Of a DNA stretch of 48,064 bases, positions 8,682 to 18,080 are shown piece by piece (the stretch's first letter is position 1; every line of letters begins with the position of its first letter). The translations under genes were made by a program, and so were the position numbers. The DNA is from Macrococcus brunensis (GTDB lineage: Bacteria > Bacillota > Bacilli > Staphylococcales > Staphylococcaceae). The notes beneath the pieces were generated by a model. It made no database searches. It saw only the letters and a list, made by a program, of their open reading frames with translations, and was not told the DNA's origin. The DNA lies in contig NZ_SCWA01000016.1 of the NCBI RefSeq assembly GCF_004359615.1, positions 1 to 48,064 on the forward strand, written 5' to 3'.

Positions 8682-9722
8682 TTAACCTACAACACCTTTA
8701 CTAGTATCAGCAATTTTCAGACCATGTTCAATTACGCCTGAGACGCGAGTTAAGTCTACGTTACCGCCTGAAACAAGCGCAACGATGTTTTTACCTTCAA
8801 GATATTTTGGATCAATCTTACCGCTGAGCAGTGCTGCTGTCGGCAGAGCACCTGCACCTTCTGTGATGATTTTAGCTCTTTGCATCAGATCTTTCATCGC
8901 ATGCTCAATTTCATCTTCAGATACCAGTATAAATTCATCAACTAAGTGTTTGACGACTTCATATGTTTTATCACCGGCAATTTTAACGTCACAGCCATCT
9001 GCGAGTGTCGGACCATCGCGATGTTCAGTCAGTTTTCTGTTTTTAAATGATTCTGCCATACCATGGACGTTTTCTGACTGGACACCGATGATATGAATAG
9101 ACGGGTTGAATGATTTCAGTGCAGTGGCAATACCGGCAATCAGGCCGCCGCCCCCTACTGGTAAGATCACCGTATTCACATTCCAGATATAATCAAGAAT
9201 TTCAAGTCCGATTGTACCTTGTCCAGCCATGACTTCACGGTCATCATAAGGATGGACAATCGTCATACCTGTTTCTTTCGCCATCTCTTCCATCGCAAGA
9301 CGCGTTTCATTGAAGTTATCGCCTTTTAATACAACTGTTGCGCCGTAACCTTCTGTCGCTTTCTGTTTCGCAATGGGTGCTGTTTCAGGCATCACGATTG
9401 TTGCTTTAATGCCCATCAGTTTAGCAGTCAGCGCAACACCTTGAGCATGGTTACCTGCTGATGCTGCGATGATTCCTTTTGCCTTCTGTTCTTCTGTCAG
9501 TGAGTTGATCTTGTTATTTGCGCCACGGAATTTAAACGAACCTGTATACTGCATATTTTCAAGTTTGAGGTAGACATTCCCTTTAACGACGTTCTGGCTT
9601 AAGTACATCGACTGAATCATAGGCGTTTCGCGGATAAATGGTTTGATGCGTGCTTTGGCAGCTTCGATGTCTCCGATATTGACGATATGTGCGGTCTGTA
9701 AAACAATAGGATTGGTTGTCAT
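8682..9722 (-). CDS. tdcB: Catabolic threonine dehydratase (TdcB type)
   Basis: PLP enzyme converting L-threonine to 2-oxobutyrate and ammonia. 346 aa, fold-II dehydratase: PLP-lysine motif GSFKFRGANNKI near residue 62, SAGNHAQGVA near 89, glycine-rich phosphate loop VGGGGLIAGI near 193, and C-terminal ALVSGGNVD. It lacks the C-terminal ACT domain of biosynthetic IlvA, so it should not be isoleucine-inhibited. It follows alanine dehydrogenase by 27 nt on the same strand, the ald-tdcB pairing known in staphylococci, which points to amino-acid catabolism. It probably shares the ald promoter and ends at a strong terminator. Confidence 0.9.
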   Translation of the reverse strand: MTTNPIVLQTAHIVNIGDIEAAKARIKPFIRETPMIQSMYLSQNVVKGNVYLKLENMQYTGSFKFRGANNKINSLTEEQKAKGIIAASAGNHAQGVALTAKLMGIKATIVMPETAPIAKQKATEGYGATVVLKGDNFNETRLAMEEMAKETGMTIVHPYDDREVMAGQGTIGLEILDYIWNVNTVILPVGGGGLIAGIATALKSFNPSIHIIGVQSENVHGMAESFKNRKLTEHRDGPTLADGCDVKIAGDKTYEVVKHLVDEFILVSEDEIEHAMKDLMQRAKIITEGAGALPTAALLSGKIDPKYLEGKNIVALVSGGNVDLTRVSGVIEHGLKIADTSKGVVG

Positions 9723-9749
9723 GATAGATTCACACCTTATTTTTATTTT

Positions 9750-10865
9750 TTAGAGTAAGCTTTCAAGTTCTTCGTAAGTCATGTCATGAGAGTCGGCAAG
9801 ACCTTTATTTGTAATGTGTCCCTGGTACATATTGACGCCTGTCCGGAGGTCAGCATCTTCTGTCAGCGCTTTTTCCAGCCCTTTTTCACTGATTTCAAGC
9901 AGGTATTTAATATTCCCTTGTGCCAGTGCCATTGTTGATGTTCTTGGAACAGCACCTGGCTGGTTCGGAACTGCATAGTGAACGACTCCATCTTCAACGT
10001 AAACAGGATCAGAAATCGTTGTCGGTCTGATGCCTTCTACTGTTCCACCCTGGTCAATTGCGATATCGACAAGTACTGAGCCTTTTTTCATTGATTTAAC
10101 CATGTCACGTGTCACCAGTTTAGGTGGTTTCGCACCTGGAATCAGGATAGTAGAAATAAAGATATCGGCCTTCTTAATTTCTTCTGCCAGATTTTCTGGT
10201 GTCGATTTCACGACTTCTACATTTTTACCTGCATAATGCTCTTTCAGCCAGCTGATTCTGTCATCGTTCAGTTCGATGATGATGACTTTACTGTTCAAGC
10301 CGAGTGAAACATTCGCTGCATTGACCGCTGCTGCACCGCCACCGAAAATCACGACTGTTCCCCCTGGAATATCAACACCTTCCTGAACGCCTGATAACAG
10401 GATACCTTGGCCTTCATGCTGTCCTTCAAGGTAATATGCGCCCATAATTGCTGAACGCTGTCCTGCAATCGCACTCATCGGCGCCAGCAGTTCTGCTTTA
10501 CCATCTTTAATGATAGTCTCACCGCTGATGGCTGTAACGCCTGCCTCTTTCATCGCTTCAACTGTCTCTTTAGAAGAAGCTAAGTGCAGGAAGCCCCAGA
10601 TAATCTGGTCTTTTTTGAAGTACTGGAACTCGCTTGCTGCCGGCTCTTTTACTTTAATAATCAAGTTAGCTGTCCATGCTTCTTCATGCGAAACAATCTG
10701 GCCACCTGCTTCTACGTACATATCATCTGTAAATCCTGATCCAACACCTGCGTCCTGCTGAACAACGACCTCGCTACCTGACTCCACTAACTTCTTAACA
10801 TTCTCAGGGGTGCAGGCTACACGTCCTTCACCTTGTTTCAGTTCTTTCACAACGCCAATTTTCAT
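9750..10865 (-). CDS. ald: Alanine dehydrogenase
   Basis: NAD-dependent oxidative deamination of L-alanine to pyruvate and ammonia, in the cytoplasm. Start ATG at 10865 (MKIGVVKELKQGEGRVACTP) with AAAGGAG 7 nt upstream gives 371 aa, the family length; an upstream in-frame extension to 11012 has no RBS and an unlike sequence. Seen: substrate Lys in IIKVKEP near residue 75, catalytic His in GFLHLA near 96, nucleotide loop FGGGAAAVNAANVSLG near 175, and DIAIDQGG near 270 with the catalytic Asp. Regulation appears dual: a Crp/Fnr-type palindrome between promoter and RBS and a CcpA-type cre farther upstream. Confidence 0.92.
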   Translation of the reverse strand: MKIGVVKELKQGEGRVACTPENVKKLVESGSEVVVQQDAGVGSGFTDDMYVEAGGQIVSHEEAWTANLIIKVKEPAASEFQYFKKDQIIWGFLHLASSKETVEAMKEAGVTAISGETIIKDGKAELLAPMSAIAGQRSAIMGAYYLEGQHEGQGILLSGVQEGVDIPGGTVVIFGGGAAAVNAANVSLGLNSKVIIIELNDDRISWLKEHYAGKNVEVVKSTPENLAEEIKKADIFISTILIPGAKPPKLVTRDMVKSMKKGSVLVDIAIDQGGTVEGIRPTTISDPVYVEDGVVHYAVPNQPGAVPRTSTMALAQGNIKYLLEISEKGLEKALTEDADLRTGVNMYQGHITNKGLADSHDMTYEELESLL

Positions 10866-10878
10866 GATCAAAACTCCT

Positions 10879-10896
10879 TTGTGATTTATTTCACAA
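10879..10896 (-). promoter_or_regulatory. Crp/Fnr-family operator at the ald start site
   Basis: Perfect palindrome TTGTGAAATAAATCACAA (half-sites TTGTGA/TCACAA, 6-bp spacer), the pattern bound by Crp/Fnr proteins such as staphylococcal ArcR. It begins 2 nt after the -10 element and ends next to the RBS, overlapping the expected transcription start, which suggests repression. Confidence 0.6.
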
Positions 10897-10898
10897 TA

Positions 10899-10927
10899 AG
10901 CATATAACCAAATGCACAGATTGTAAA
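10899..10927 (-). promoter_or_regulatory. SigA-type promoter of ald-tdcB
   Basis: On the minus strand: -35 TTTACA (10922-10927), 17-bp spacer, -10 TATGCT (10899-10904). Spacing is ideal and the -10 has 4 of 6 consensus bases. Confidence 0.55.
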
Positions 10928-10963
10928 GTGATATATAGTAGCAAATATTGACAAATTTCTGAC

Positions 10964-10977
10964 TGTAAACGGTTACA
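10964..10977. promoter_or_regulatory. Catabolite-responsive element (cre) upstream of ald
   Basis: TGTAAACGGTTACA fits the CcpA cre consensus (TGWAARCGNTWNCA-type). It lies 37 bp upstream of the ald -35 in the gap shared with the divergent kbl gene, so it could act on either. The remaining intergenic DNA up to 11184 shows no other gene. Confidence 0.6.
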
Positions 10978-11184
10978 CAAGGAGTAAACACGTGTACACC
11001 TGAAACGAACAAAACGTTCGCTATTTATCTGTTCAGAGTGTGATTAAATGCAAATAATACATAAAATAAGGCTATTTTTGTGTCTGATTTTTTACAATGT
11101 ACTTTTCGGATGGACTTTTCTTTTATTTTCCTTTCGAGAAGTGTTATGATGGTCATGACAAAAAAACTTAGGAGGTCATGATTC

Positions 11185-12375
11185 ATGTCTAAAGTTTTAC
11201 AACAGTTTTTAAATGAAAATCTGGATTACTTAAAAGACAACGGACTCTACAATGAAATCAACGTTGTTGAAGGTGCAAACGGACCGAAAATTAAAATTGA
11301 TGGTAAAGAATTAATCAACTTATCATCTAATAACTACTTAGGTCTTGCGACACACGATCGTCTTAAAAAAGCAGCAAAAGAAACAATCGATTCTCACGGT
11401 GTAGGCGCTGGTGCTGTTCGTACAATCAATGGTACGCTTGATGTTCACGTTGAACTCGAAAAGAAAATTGCTGAATTCAAAGGAACTGAAGCAGCGATCG
11501 CATTCCAATCTGGTTTCAACTGTAATATGGGTGCTATCAGTGCTGTCATGAATAAAGAAGATGCGATTTTATCAGATGAACTGAACCATGCTTCAATCAT
11601 CGACGGTTGCCGTCTTTCTAAAGCAAAAATCATCCGCGTTAAACACTCAGAAATGGAAGATTTACGCGCTAAAGCGAAAGAAGCGACTGAATCAGGTCTT
11701 TACAAAAAAGTGATGTACATCACTGACGGCGTCTTTTCAATGGACGGCGATGTAGCATTACTGCCAGAAATCGCTAAAATTGCTGAAGAGTTCAACCTCA
11801 TCACTTATGTCGATGACGCGCACGGATCAGGCGTTATGGGTAAAGGTGCAGGTACTGTTAAACACTTCGGTCTTCAAGACAAAATCGACTTCCAGATGGG
11901 TACATTATCAAAAGCAATCGGTGTAGTCGGTGGTTACGTAGCAGGTACACAGGAATTAATCGACTGGCTTAAAGTAGCGGGACGTCCATTCTTATTCTCT
12001 ACTTCATTAACACCAGGAGATTCAGCTGCTATCATCCAGGCGATCGATATCTTAATGGAATCTACTGAACTTCACGATAAATTATGGGAAAATGGTGACT
12101 ACCTGAAAAAAGGTCTGAAAGAACTTGGTTTCGATATCGGCCATTCAGAAACACCAATCACACCATGTATCATCGGTGACGAAAAAACAACTCAACAATT
12201 CTCTAAACGTTTAATGGAAGAAGGCGTTTACGCTAAATCTATCGTCTTCCCTACTGTTCCAAAAGGTACAGGTCGTGTTAGAAATATGCCGACAGCTGCT
12301 CACACTAAAGAAATGTTAGATGATGCACTTAAAATCTACGAAAAAGTCGGTAAAGAATTAAATATCATCAAATAA
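11185..12375 (+). CDS. kbl: 2-amino-3-ketobutyrate CoA ligase (glycine C-acetyltransferase)
   Basis: Cleaves 2-amino-3-oxobutyrate with CoA to glycine and acetyl-CoA, second step of threonine degradation. 396 aa, alpha-oxoamine synthase family: [12 protein letters not shown] near residue 42, [18 protein letters not shown] near 103, [11 protein letters not shown] near 207, PLP-lysine in [16 protein letters not shown] near 245. ATG preceded by AGGAGG 10 nt upstream. Codon use is strongly biased (GAA, AAA, ATC, TTA), as in highly expressed genes. The dehydrogenase for the first step follows 33 nt downstream, so the two form an operon. Confidence 0.92.
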   Translation: MSKVLQQFLNENLDYLKDNGLYNEINVVEGANGPKIKIDGKELINLSSNNYLGLATHDRLKKAAKETIDSHGVGAGAVRTINGTLDVHVELEKKIAEFKGTEAAIAFQSGFNCNMGAISAVMNKEDAILSDELNHASIIDGCRLSKAKIIRVKHSEMEDLRAKAKEATESGLYKKVMYITDGVFSMDGDVALLPEIAKIAEEFNLITYVDDAHGSGVMGKGAGTVKHFGLQDKIDFQMGTLSKAIGVVGGYVAGTQELIDWLKVAGRPFLFSTSLTPGDSAAIIQAIDILMESTELHDKLWENGDYLKKGLKELGFDIGHSETPITPCIIGDEKTTQQFSKRLMEEGVYAKSIVFPTVPKGTGRVRNMPTAAHTKEMLDDALKIYEKVGKELNIIK

Positions 12376-12408
12376 TTTAACTTTTAAATAGAGAAAGGAA
12401 GTATATTC

Positions 12409-13353
12409 ATGAAACGTATTATGATCACAGGCGCACTTGGCCAAATCGGCACAGAATTAACACTGAAACTTCGCGAAATCTACGGGGTAGACAACGTATT
12501 AGCAACTGACTTACGTCGTCCGGAAGAAGGCGCAAAAGTACTTGAAGGACCTTTCGAAGAGCTCGATGTAACAGATGCTGAAAGAATGGATAAAATTGCT
12601 GAAGACTTTAAAGCAGATACAATCATGCATATGGCTGCATTATTATCAGCGACAGCAGAAAAAGATCCTGTATTCGCCTGGAACTTAAACATGGGTGGTT
12701 TACTCAACGCATTAGAAGTTGCTCGTAAACACAACATGCAGTTCTTCACACCATCATCAATCGGTGCATTCGGACCTAACACACCTAAAGACAACACACC
12801 TCAGACAACTATCCAACGTCCAACAACAATGTACGGTGTCAACAAAGTATCTGGTGAATTATTATGTGACTACTACTTCCACCGTTTCGGCGTAGATACT
12901 CGCGGTGTGCGTTTCCCTGGTCTGATTTCACACGTTAAAGAACCAGGTGGCGGTACAACTGACTATGCAGTAGAAATCTACTTCAAAGCAGTTCGTGAAG
13001 GTAAATACACTTCATACATCGACAAAGGTACATTCATGGATATGATGTTCATGGACGATGCAATCGATGCGATTATCAAATTAATGGAAGCACCCGCTGA
13101 AAACTTAAAAGACCGTAATGCTTTCAACGTCACAGCAATGAGTATCGATCCAGAAATGGTTGCAGCAAGCATCCGTAAAGAGATCCCGGATTTCGAACTT
13201 GACTACGATGTAGACCCAGTTCGTCAAGGTATCGCAGAAAGCTGGCCAAACTCAATCGATGCTTCAGAAGCTAAAAAACAATGGGGCTTCGATCCTAAGT
13301 TTGATTTAGATACCATGACTAAAGAAATGATTGCAGCCATCAAAAAGAAATAA
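12409..13353 (+). CDS. tdh: L-threonine 3-dehydrogenase, SDR (epimerase-like) type
   Basis: NAD-dependent oxidation of L-threonine to 2-amino-3-ketobutyrate, substrate for the kbl product upstream. 314 aa, extended short-chain dehydrogenase: Rossmann motif [11 protein letters not shown] near residue 7, [11 protein letters not shown] near 74, catalytic [10 protein letters not shown] (YxxxK) near 142, and RFPGLIS near 170. This family is often annotated as NAD-dependent epimerase/dehydratase; pairing with kbl supports the Tdh assignment over a sugar epimerase. It is unrelated to the zinc-dependent MDR-type Tdh of E. coli. RBS AAAGGAAG; a terminator follows directly. Confidence 0.88.
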   Translation: MKRIMITGALGQIGTELTLKLREIYGVDNVLATDLRRPEEGAKVLEGPFEELDVTDAERMDKIAEDFKADTIMHMAALLSATAEKDPVFAWNLNMGGLLNALEVARKHNMQFFTPSSIGAFGPNTPKDNTPQTTIQRPTTMYGVNKVSGELLCDYYFHRFGVDTRGVRFPGLISHVKEPGGGTTDYAVEIYFKAVREGKYTSYIDKGTFMDMMFMDDAIDAIIKLMEAPAENLKDRNAFNVTAMSIDPEMVAASIRKEIPDFELDYDVDPVRQGIAESWPNSIDASEAKKQWGFDPKFDLDTMTKEMIAAIKKK

Positions 13354-13360
13354 GATGATT

Positions 13361-13390
13361 TAACCTTTCCTTGATTGGAAAGGTTTTTTT
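13361..13390 (+). terminator. Terminator of kbl-tdh
   Basis: Stem AACCTTTCC / GGAAAGGTT with a 6-nt loop and a run of seven T, 8 nt after the tdh stop. Confidence 0.9.
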
Positions 13391-13506
13391 GTCGCTAAAA
13401 AGGCTCATGTGCTTTTTAAGAAAACTTTAAGAATTTTTAACGGTTTTATGTTCTATACTGATAAGTAGCTTTAGATTTTACCATTATAGAATAGGAATGA
13501 TTATTT

Positions 13507-14607
13507 ATGAAAGAACGCATTATCAGTATCGATATTATACGCGGCATCAGTCTGATCGGCATTCTTTTTATGAATGCGCTCGGCTTTCATTATGCCAATG
13601 TTTACAATGCACCTAAAGAGATTTATCGGGATCCGTTAAGCCAGTGGATTTATGATATCAATGTTGTGTTCATTCACAACTCATTTTATCCTATATTCGC
13701 GTTCTTATTCGGTATGGGGATGGCTATCATGTTCAGGAATATCAAACAGCGCGGACAGAACCCTTCACCTATCTTATTAAGACGATTTATAGCCATGCTG
13801 GTCTTTGGACTCGTGCACGGATTTCTTCTATTTTATGGTGATATTTTACAGACTTATGCTACGCTTGCTCTACTCTGTATCCCTTTCCTCTTCGCTAAAC
13901 CCATCGTTTCATTGATTGTAGCCGTCGTTCAGTTTTCATTCATGGCTTTTATTACACTGTTAACATCAATTTTCATGTCAGATATTCCTTTAGCTGATAC
14001 CTCTGACAAAATGCTTACTAAAGCAATTAATCAGAGTGATATCATGGGAATTATTAAATGGAATGCTTTACAATTTACAGAACTCGCCACTCCTTTATCA
14101 GTCTTTAATATCATAGACGCTGTTCTGATGATTATGCCGTTCATTTTATTCGGTATGTGGTGCTTCAGAACAAATGTATTTTATAAGCTGAAAATCTTCA
14201 GAAAAGCGACTGTCATTTCAATCATGGTCACTGTGAGCAGTGGTGTAATGATTAAGATATTCGCTTTAAAAGGTCATTATGAAGTGGTCTATGTCGGCGG
14301 GACAATACTTGCGGCCGCTTATGTCATGACCCTTGTACTATTATGCAGCCATAGTGTGTGGCTTAAGTTTCTTATGCCATTTCAGGCGTTAGGTAAACTT
14401 GCCTTTTCTGCCTATATCGTTCAAAGCCTGATTCTCTTTCTGATATTTTATGTATTTAGACTCTATAATAGTCTGCATATCATTACGCTTCACTTATTAC
14501 TTGCAGCGATCGCACTCCTTCTCTTATGGTTAAGCAATCTGTATCTTAAACACTATAAGATGGGTCCCCTGGAATGGCTATGGCGAAAAGTCACATACCT
14601 AAAATAG
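13507..14607 (+). CDS. DUF418 family membrane protein (YeiB/YxaH-like)
   Basis: Polytopic membrane protein of 366 aa with about eight to ten hydrophobic segments. The N-terminal block RIISIDIIRGISLIGILFMN and the C-terminal GPLEWLWRKVTY are hallmarks of the DUF418 family, which shares an acyltransferase-3-like start (IDxxRGxxLxGIL). No biochemical role is established for the family; transport or envelope modification has been suggested. It stands alone between terminators, with RBS ATAGGAATG. A TATACT sequence at 13454 may be the -10 but the -35 is weak. Confidence 0.85.
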   Translation: MKERIISIDIIRGISLIGILFMNALGFHYANVYNAPKEIYRDPLSQWIYDINVVFIHNSFYPIFAFLFGMGMAIMFRNIKQRGQNPSPILLRRFIAMLVFGLVHGFLLFYGDILQTYATLALLCIPFLFAKPIVSLIVAVVQFSFMAFITLLTSIFMSDIPLADTSDKMLTKAINQSDIMGIIKWNALQFTELATPLSVFNIIDAVLMIMPFILFGMWCFRTNVFYKLKIFRKATVISIMVTVSSGVMIKIFALKGHYEVVYVGGTILAAAYVMTLVLLCSHSVWLKFLMPFQALGKLAFSAYIVQSLILFLIFYVFRLYNSLHIITLHLLLAAIALLLLWLSNLYLKHYKMGPLEWLWRKVTYLK

Positions 14608-14610
14608 ATA

Positions 14611-14650
14611 AAAAACGACTGATGATAGCTTATCATCAGTCGTTTAGTAT
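14611..14650. terminator. Bidirectional terminator between DUF418 gene and csbD
   Basis: Perfect 14-bp stem AACGACTGATGATA with a 3-nt GCT-type loop, flanked by A5 on the left and TTT on the right. It serves the two convergent genes that end at 14607 and 14650. Confidence 0.88.
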
Positions 14651-14835
14651 TATTTATTTTTAAATTCATCCACTTTGTTATTCACTGCATCTTTAGCGTT
14701 TTCTGTCACTTCTTTTACTTTGCCGGAGATTTTATTCTCTGCACCTTTGTCTTTTAAGTCCTGGTTATCTGTTGCTTCTCCAAACTTTTCTTGTACATTT
14801 CCTTTAAGCTGATCAAATTTGCCATCTAAAGCCAT
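14650..14835 (-). CDS. CsbD family general-stress protein
   Basis: Small hydrophilic protein of 61 aa, lysine/glutamate rich, with CsbD motifs: DGKFDQLKGNVQEKFGEATD at the N-terminus and KISGKVKEVTENAKDAV following. Members are induced by the general stress sigma factor SigB; molecular function is unknown. ATG at 14835 is chosen because GAAAGGA lies 8 nt upstream; the ATG at 14844 would leave no spacing to the RBS. A near-perfect SigB promoter precedes it. Confidence 0.88.
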   Translation of the reverse strand: MALDGKFDQLKGNVQEKFGEATDNQDLKDKGAENKISGKVKEVTENAKDAVNNKVDEFKNK

Positions 14836-14871
14836 TCTAATCATCCTTTCTATCAGTAATGTAATAATATT

Positions 14872-14897
14872 TTACCCTAAAGAACAGAATATTAAAC
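14872..14897 (-). promoter_or_regulatory. SigB-type promoter of the csbD gene
   Basis: On the minus strand GTTTAA, 14 nt, GGGTAA, matching the SigB consensus GTTTWW-N12-15-GGGWAW. It lies 37 nt upstream of the csbD ATG. Confidence 0.8.
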
Positions 14898-14904
14898 TTT
14901 CCAC

Positions 14905-14940
14905 ATAAAAAAAGCCTAGGGTAATCCTAGGCTTAAAAAT
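14905..14940 (-). terminator. Terminator of the transglycosylase gene
   Basis: Stem AAGCCTAGG / CCTAGGCTT around GTAAT, followed on the minus strand by a T run (14905-14911), 11 nt past the stop. Confidence 0.85.
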
Positions 14941-14950
14941 CAATATTCTA

Positions 14951-15637
14951 TTATGCAGTAACCCAGTGCTGTGCACCGTATTCATTGTATAATTTAACTG
15001 CTGCAGCATCTTGTACTGATTCTGGCGCTGATGCAGGTGATTTACCTACCCATCCAGCTGGTGCTACCATATCCCAAGTGCTTTGTAAGAACTGATATTT
15101 ACCCGCTGCACCTGAATCCGGGTTGATAGCGCGGATATTACCACCTGATTCACGTTGTGCAATGACTTGTAAGTGAGCGTTTACAGAAACACCTGAAGTA
15201 GATGTTTGAGTTGTCGCTGCTTTAGGTGCTGTGTAAGTTTGTACTGGGGCCTGATAGCTTACTGGTGCTTTATAAGTAGTTGTTTGAGCAACTGGCGCTG
15301 TTTGAGTAACTGGTGCTTGTACTGGTGCGATTGCTGCCGGAGCAGTTACAGCTGGTGCTGCAGCTGGCGCATAACCTTCAGTGAAGTATTTCCAAGTCCA
15401 AGTTGAACCGTTTGATTCGAAGTCAAAATGATATCCATTATAATCGAATTCGTAATCGTATGCACCTTCTTGAATAGGTGCTGCATTTAATTTATCCTGG
15501 TGGTTCATTGCCAGATCAGCAAGATGAGCTTTGTCGATTTGTACATCATCGTTAGTGAATGCTGAAGCATCTGCTTGTCCTGCTAAAGTAACACCTAATC
15601 CTAAGGCTAAAGTAGTTGATAAGATAGTTTTATTCAT
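14951..15637 (-). CDS. Secreted transglycosylase-like cell-wall protein (SceD/IsaA family)
   Basis: Exported peptidoglycan-active protein, 228 aa from ATG 15637 (GGAGGG 10 nt upstream). Signal peptide MNKTILSTTLALGLGV with cleavage near ADASA. Then a short charged region with an aromatic block YDYEFDYNGYHFDFES near residue 65, an Ala/Pro/Gln/Thr-rich linker of about 80 residues, and a C-terminal transglycosylase/Rpf-like domain (IAQRESGGNIRAINPDSGAA; GKYQFLQSTWDMVAPAGW; ends YGAQHWVTA) with catalytic Glu in QRESGG. Staphylococcal SceD and IsaA are autolysins under WalKR control; no convincing WalR box was found here. The gap 15716-15867 contains no gene. Confidence 0.85.
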   Translation of the reverse strand: MNKTILSTTLALGLGVTLAGQADASAFTNDDVQIDKAHLADLAMNHQDKLNAAPIQEGAYDYEFDYNGYHFDFESNGSTWTWKYFTEGYAPAAAPAVTAPAAIAPVQAPVTQTAPVAQTTTYKAPVSYQAPVQTYTAPKAATTQTSTSGVSVNAHLQVIAQRESGGNIRAINPDSGAAGKYQFLQSTWDMVAPAGWVGKSPASAPESVQDAAAVKLYNEYGAQHWVTA

Positions 15638-15867
15638 TGTATGAAAACCCTCCAAAATTTGTTGGTTATATTTTATATCGATATGCTTTAAGCTACAAGA
15701 TATACTGTACCACATAAAAAGATGTCATGAGTTACGCCGAAATAACAAATTATATCAGCCATATAACAACCATTACGGTTTGAAATGTGTTTGTAATATT
15801 ATGTTCGGGTTTATGAGCTATCTTTTCACTGTTATTCTTCATACTCTTAATAATACTTTGAATCCTA

Positions 15868-17958
15868 CTATCTATCTTTCACTTTTAACAACCGCATACT
15901 GTTCAGCGTGACAATCAACGTAGCACCGATATCTGAGAATATAGCTATCCATAATGTCAGCCAGCCCGGAATAATAAGCAGGAGTGCAATCACTTTGATC
16001 AATAGTGAGAATGCAATGTTCTGTTTGATGACAGTCAATGTCTTTTTACTTAAGCGTATCATATATGGTAGTTTCTTCAAGTCATCGGACATCAAAGCGA
16101 TATCCGCTGTTTCCAGAGCTGTCTCTGTCCCTGATCCACTCATCGCTATACCGATGTCTGCCGCTGCAAGTGCAGGCGCATCATTGACCCCATCTCCAAT
16201 CATCGCCACCGTATGCTGCCGCTTTATTTCCTGAATGATATTCAATTTATCTTCAGGCATGAGGTTCGCTTGAACTGCAGACAATCCGGCCTGTTTACCG
16301 ATAGCTTCACCTGTCCTTTCGTTGTCGCCGGTCAGCATCATCGTCCTAACCTTCATCTTATGCAGTTCATTCAGCACATCAGGTACTTCCGGTCGTAGTT
16401 GGTCCGCAACTGCCAGCATCAATTCGATGCAGTCGCTGCCGAACAATATAACTGTCTTCCCTTCAGACTGCCATTCTGTGATTCTGGCATCCGTCCCAAG
16501 TCTCAGTGATTCAAAAAGTGCCGGACTCCCCATATAATAAGTTCTGCCATTTACTTCCCCCTTCACGCCTCTACCTGTCAGAGACTGAAAGTGATCGATA
16601 TGTACTGTAGAATAGTCCAGATGCTCAGCTTCTGCTTTTCGGACAACAGCAGTGGCAAGTGGATGCTGAGACCCTTTTTCAAGCGCGGCTGCGATTGTTA
16701 GTGCTTCATTGTGCTGCGGATAAATATCTGTAACCGCAGGAATTCCTCTTGTCAGCGTACCCGTCTTATCAAATGCGATAGTATCAATATGCCCTGCTTC
16801 TTCAAGATGGATACCCCCTTTAATGAGCACCCCCTGTCTTGCAGCGTTACCGATAGCTGTAACAATCGCAACAGGTGTAGAGACGACGAGTGCACATGGA
16901 CAGCCGATAATCAGTACAGCGAGACCTTGATACAGCCATTCATGCCAGCTGCCGCCTAAGAATAGTGGCGGTATCAGCATAACGAGAAAGGCAATCAGCA
17001 TAATGACAGGTGTATAGTATTTCGCAAAACGATCGATAAAAGCTTGCGACGGTGCACGTTCACCCTGAGCTTCTTCGACTAAATGAATGATTTTTAAAAT
17101 CGTCGTATCTTCTACAAGCTTAGTGACTTCTACTTCCAGCAAGCCTTCTTCGTTCAACGTCCCTGCAAAGACTTCATCATTTAAGTTTTTAGTTACCGGC
17201 ACGCTTTCCCCGGTGATAGCTGCCTGGTTAATCGTTGATTGTCCTCGGATTACCTTACCATCCATCGCGACTTTCTGGCCTGGTTTCACAATCATCACAT
17301 CGCCAACTTGTATATCAGCGACATTGACCATTTGTTCTATACCGCTTCTAAGGATCAATGCTTCTGAAGGTGCTGCGTCCATCAACAAGTGAATAGACTG
17401 TCTCGCTTTATCCATAGAATAACGTTCCAGTGCTTCACTGACTGCAAACAGAATGACAACAGTCGCCCCCTCCTGCCATTCTCCGATTAAAGCAGCTCCA
17501 ATCACTGCAATGGTCATCAATGTATTCATATCAAACTTCAGTCGGATGAGATTCTTGACCCCTGTTATAAATAATAAATAACCGCCGATACCCATAGCAG
17601 TAAGATAGCCCGCTGCAGGTAACCATGAATGTTCACCGAGTGTATCAGACAGAGCAAAGCTGATAATGATAAGTATAGCGGCCGCATATACAGGATAGTT
17701 CTCTTTCTTCTTCCAGAAACTTTCTTTCTCACCTTGGCGCTCACTGACATCTCTCACTCTTACATTATCGAAAGCGCCCGCCTTTTCCAGCTCAGCAATC
17801 GTCGTATCTCCAGTAATATAGATCTTCGCCGCCACATGGTTCACTTCAGCATCCTGGACATGAAGAAGGGCTTTTAAATTTTCTTCATAAGTCTTCGCAC
17901 AGCTGGAACACGACAGGTTCTGTATGCGATAGGTTTTACGTTCAGTTACTTCATTCAT
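15868..17958 (-). CDS. cadA: P1B-type heavy-metal ATPase (Cd2+/Zn2+/Pb2+ type)
   Basis: Membrane pump exporting divalent soft metals using ATP. 696 aa: N-terminal HMA domain with metal site [11 protein letters not shown] near residue 15; transmembrane segments from about 90; actuator loop TGESVP near 258; ion channel CPC in [12 protein letters not shown] near 352; phosphorylation motif [11 protein letters not shown] near 395; TGDNERTG near 555; [18 protein letters not shown] near 602; and near the end [17 protein letters not shown], whose Asp marks the Zn/Cd/Pb subgroup rather than Cu. It follows the arsenic operon by 122 nt on the same strand, RBS GGAGGTGACAG. No regulator gene is adjacent. 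Confidence 0.85.
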   Translation of the reverse strand: MNEVTERKTYRIQNLSCSSCAKTYEENLKALLHVQDAEVNHVAAKIYITGDTTIAELEKAGAFDNVRVRDVSERQGEKESFWKKKENYPVYAAAILIIISFALSDTLGEHSWLPAAGYLTAMGIGGYLLFITGVKNLIRLKFDMNTLMTIAVIGAALIGEWQEGATVVILFAVSEALERYSMDKARQSIHLLMDAAPSEALILRSGIEQMVNVADIQVGDVMIVKPGQKVAMDGKVIRGQSTINQAAITGESVPVTKNLNDEVFAGTLNEEGLLEVEVTKLVEDTTILKIIHLVEEAQGERAPSQAFIDRFAKYYTPVIMLIAFLVMLIPPLFLGGSWHEWLYQGLAVLIIGCPCALVVSTPVAIVTAIGNAARQGVLIKGGIHLEEAGHIDTIAFDKTGTLTRGIPAVTDIYPQHNEALTIAAALEKGSQHPLATAVVRKAEAEHLDYSTVHIDHFQSLTGRGVKGEVNGRTYYMGSPALFESLRLGTDARITEWQSEGKTVILFGSDCIELMLAVADQLRPEVPDVLNELHKMKVRTMMLTGDNERTGEAIGKQAGLSAVQANLMPEDKLNIIQEIKRQHTVAMIGDGVNDAPALAAADIGIAMSGSGTETALETADIALMSDDLKKLPYMIRLSKKTLTVIKQNIAFSLLIKVIALLLIIPGWLTLWIAIFSDIGATLIVTLNSMRLLKVKDR

Positions 17959-18080
17959 CCTGTCACCTCCAGATGCTTGATAGATAATGTCATCATCTAC
18001 TTAGCAAGCGTATGATTCCATTCTATATAAAACTATAATGTCCTTCTCTAAGTACATGAGCGAGGGTGTTAAGTTCTACA

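Noticed and set aside
10866-11012. N-terminal extension of alanine dehydrogenase by 49 residues
   Set aside because: The extension crosses the promoter, operator and RBS; the family begins at MKIGVVKE.
11006-11020. CGAACAAAACGTTCG as a LexA (SOS) box near kbl/ald
   Set aside because: Half-sites CGAAC and GTTCG are spaced by five bases; the Gram-positive LexA box needs four (CGAACN4GTTCG), and neither neighbour is an SOS gene.
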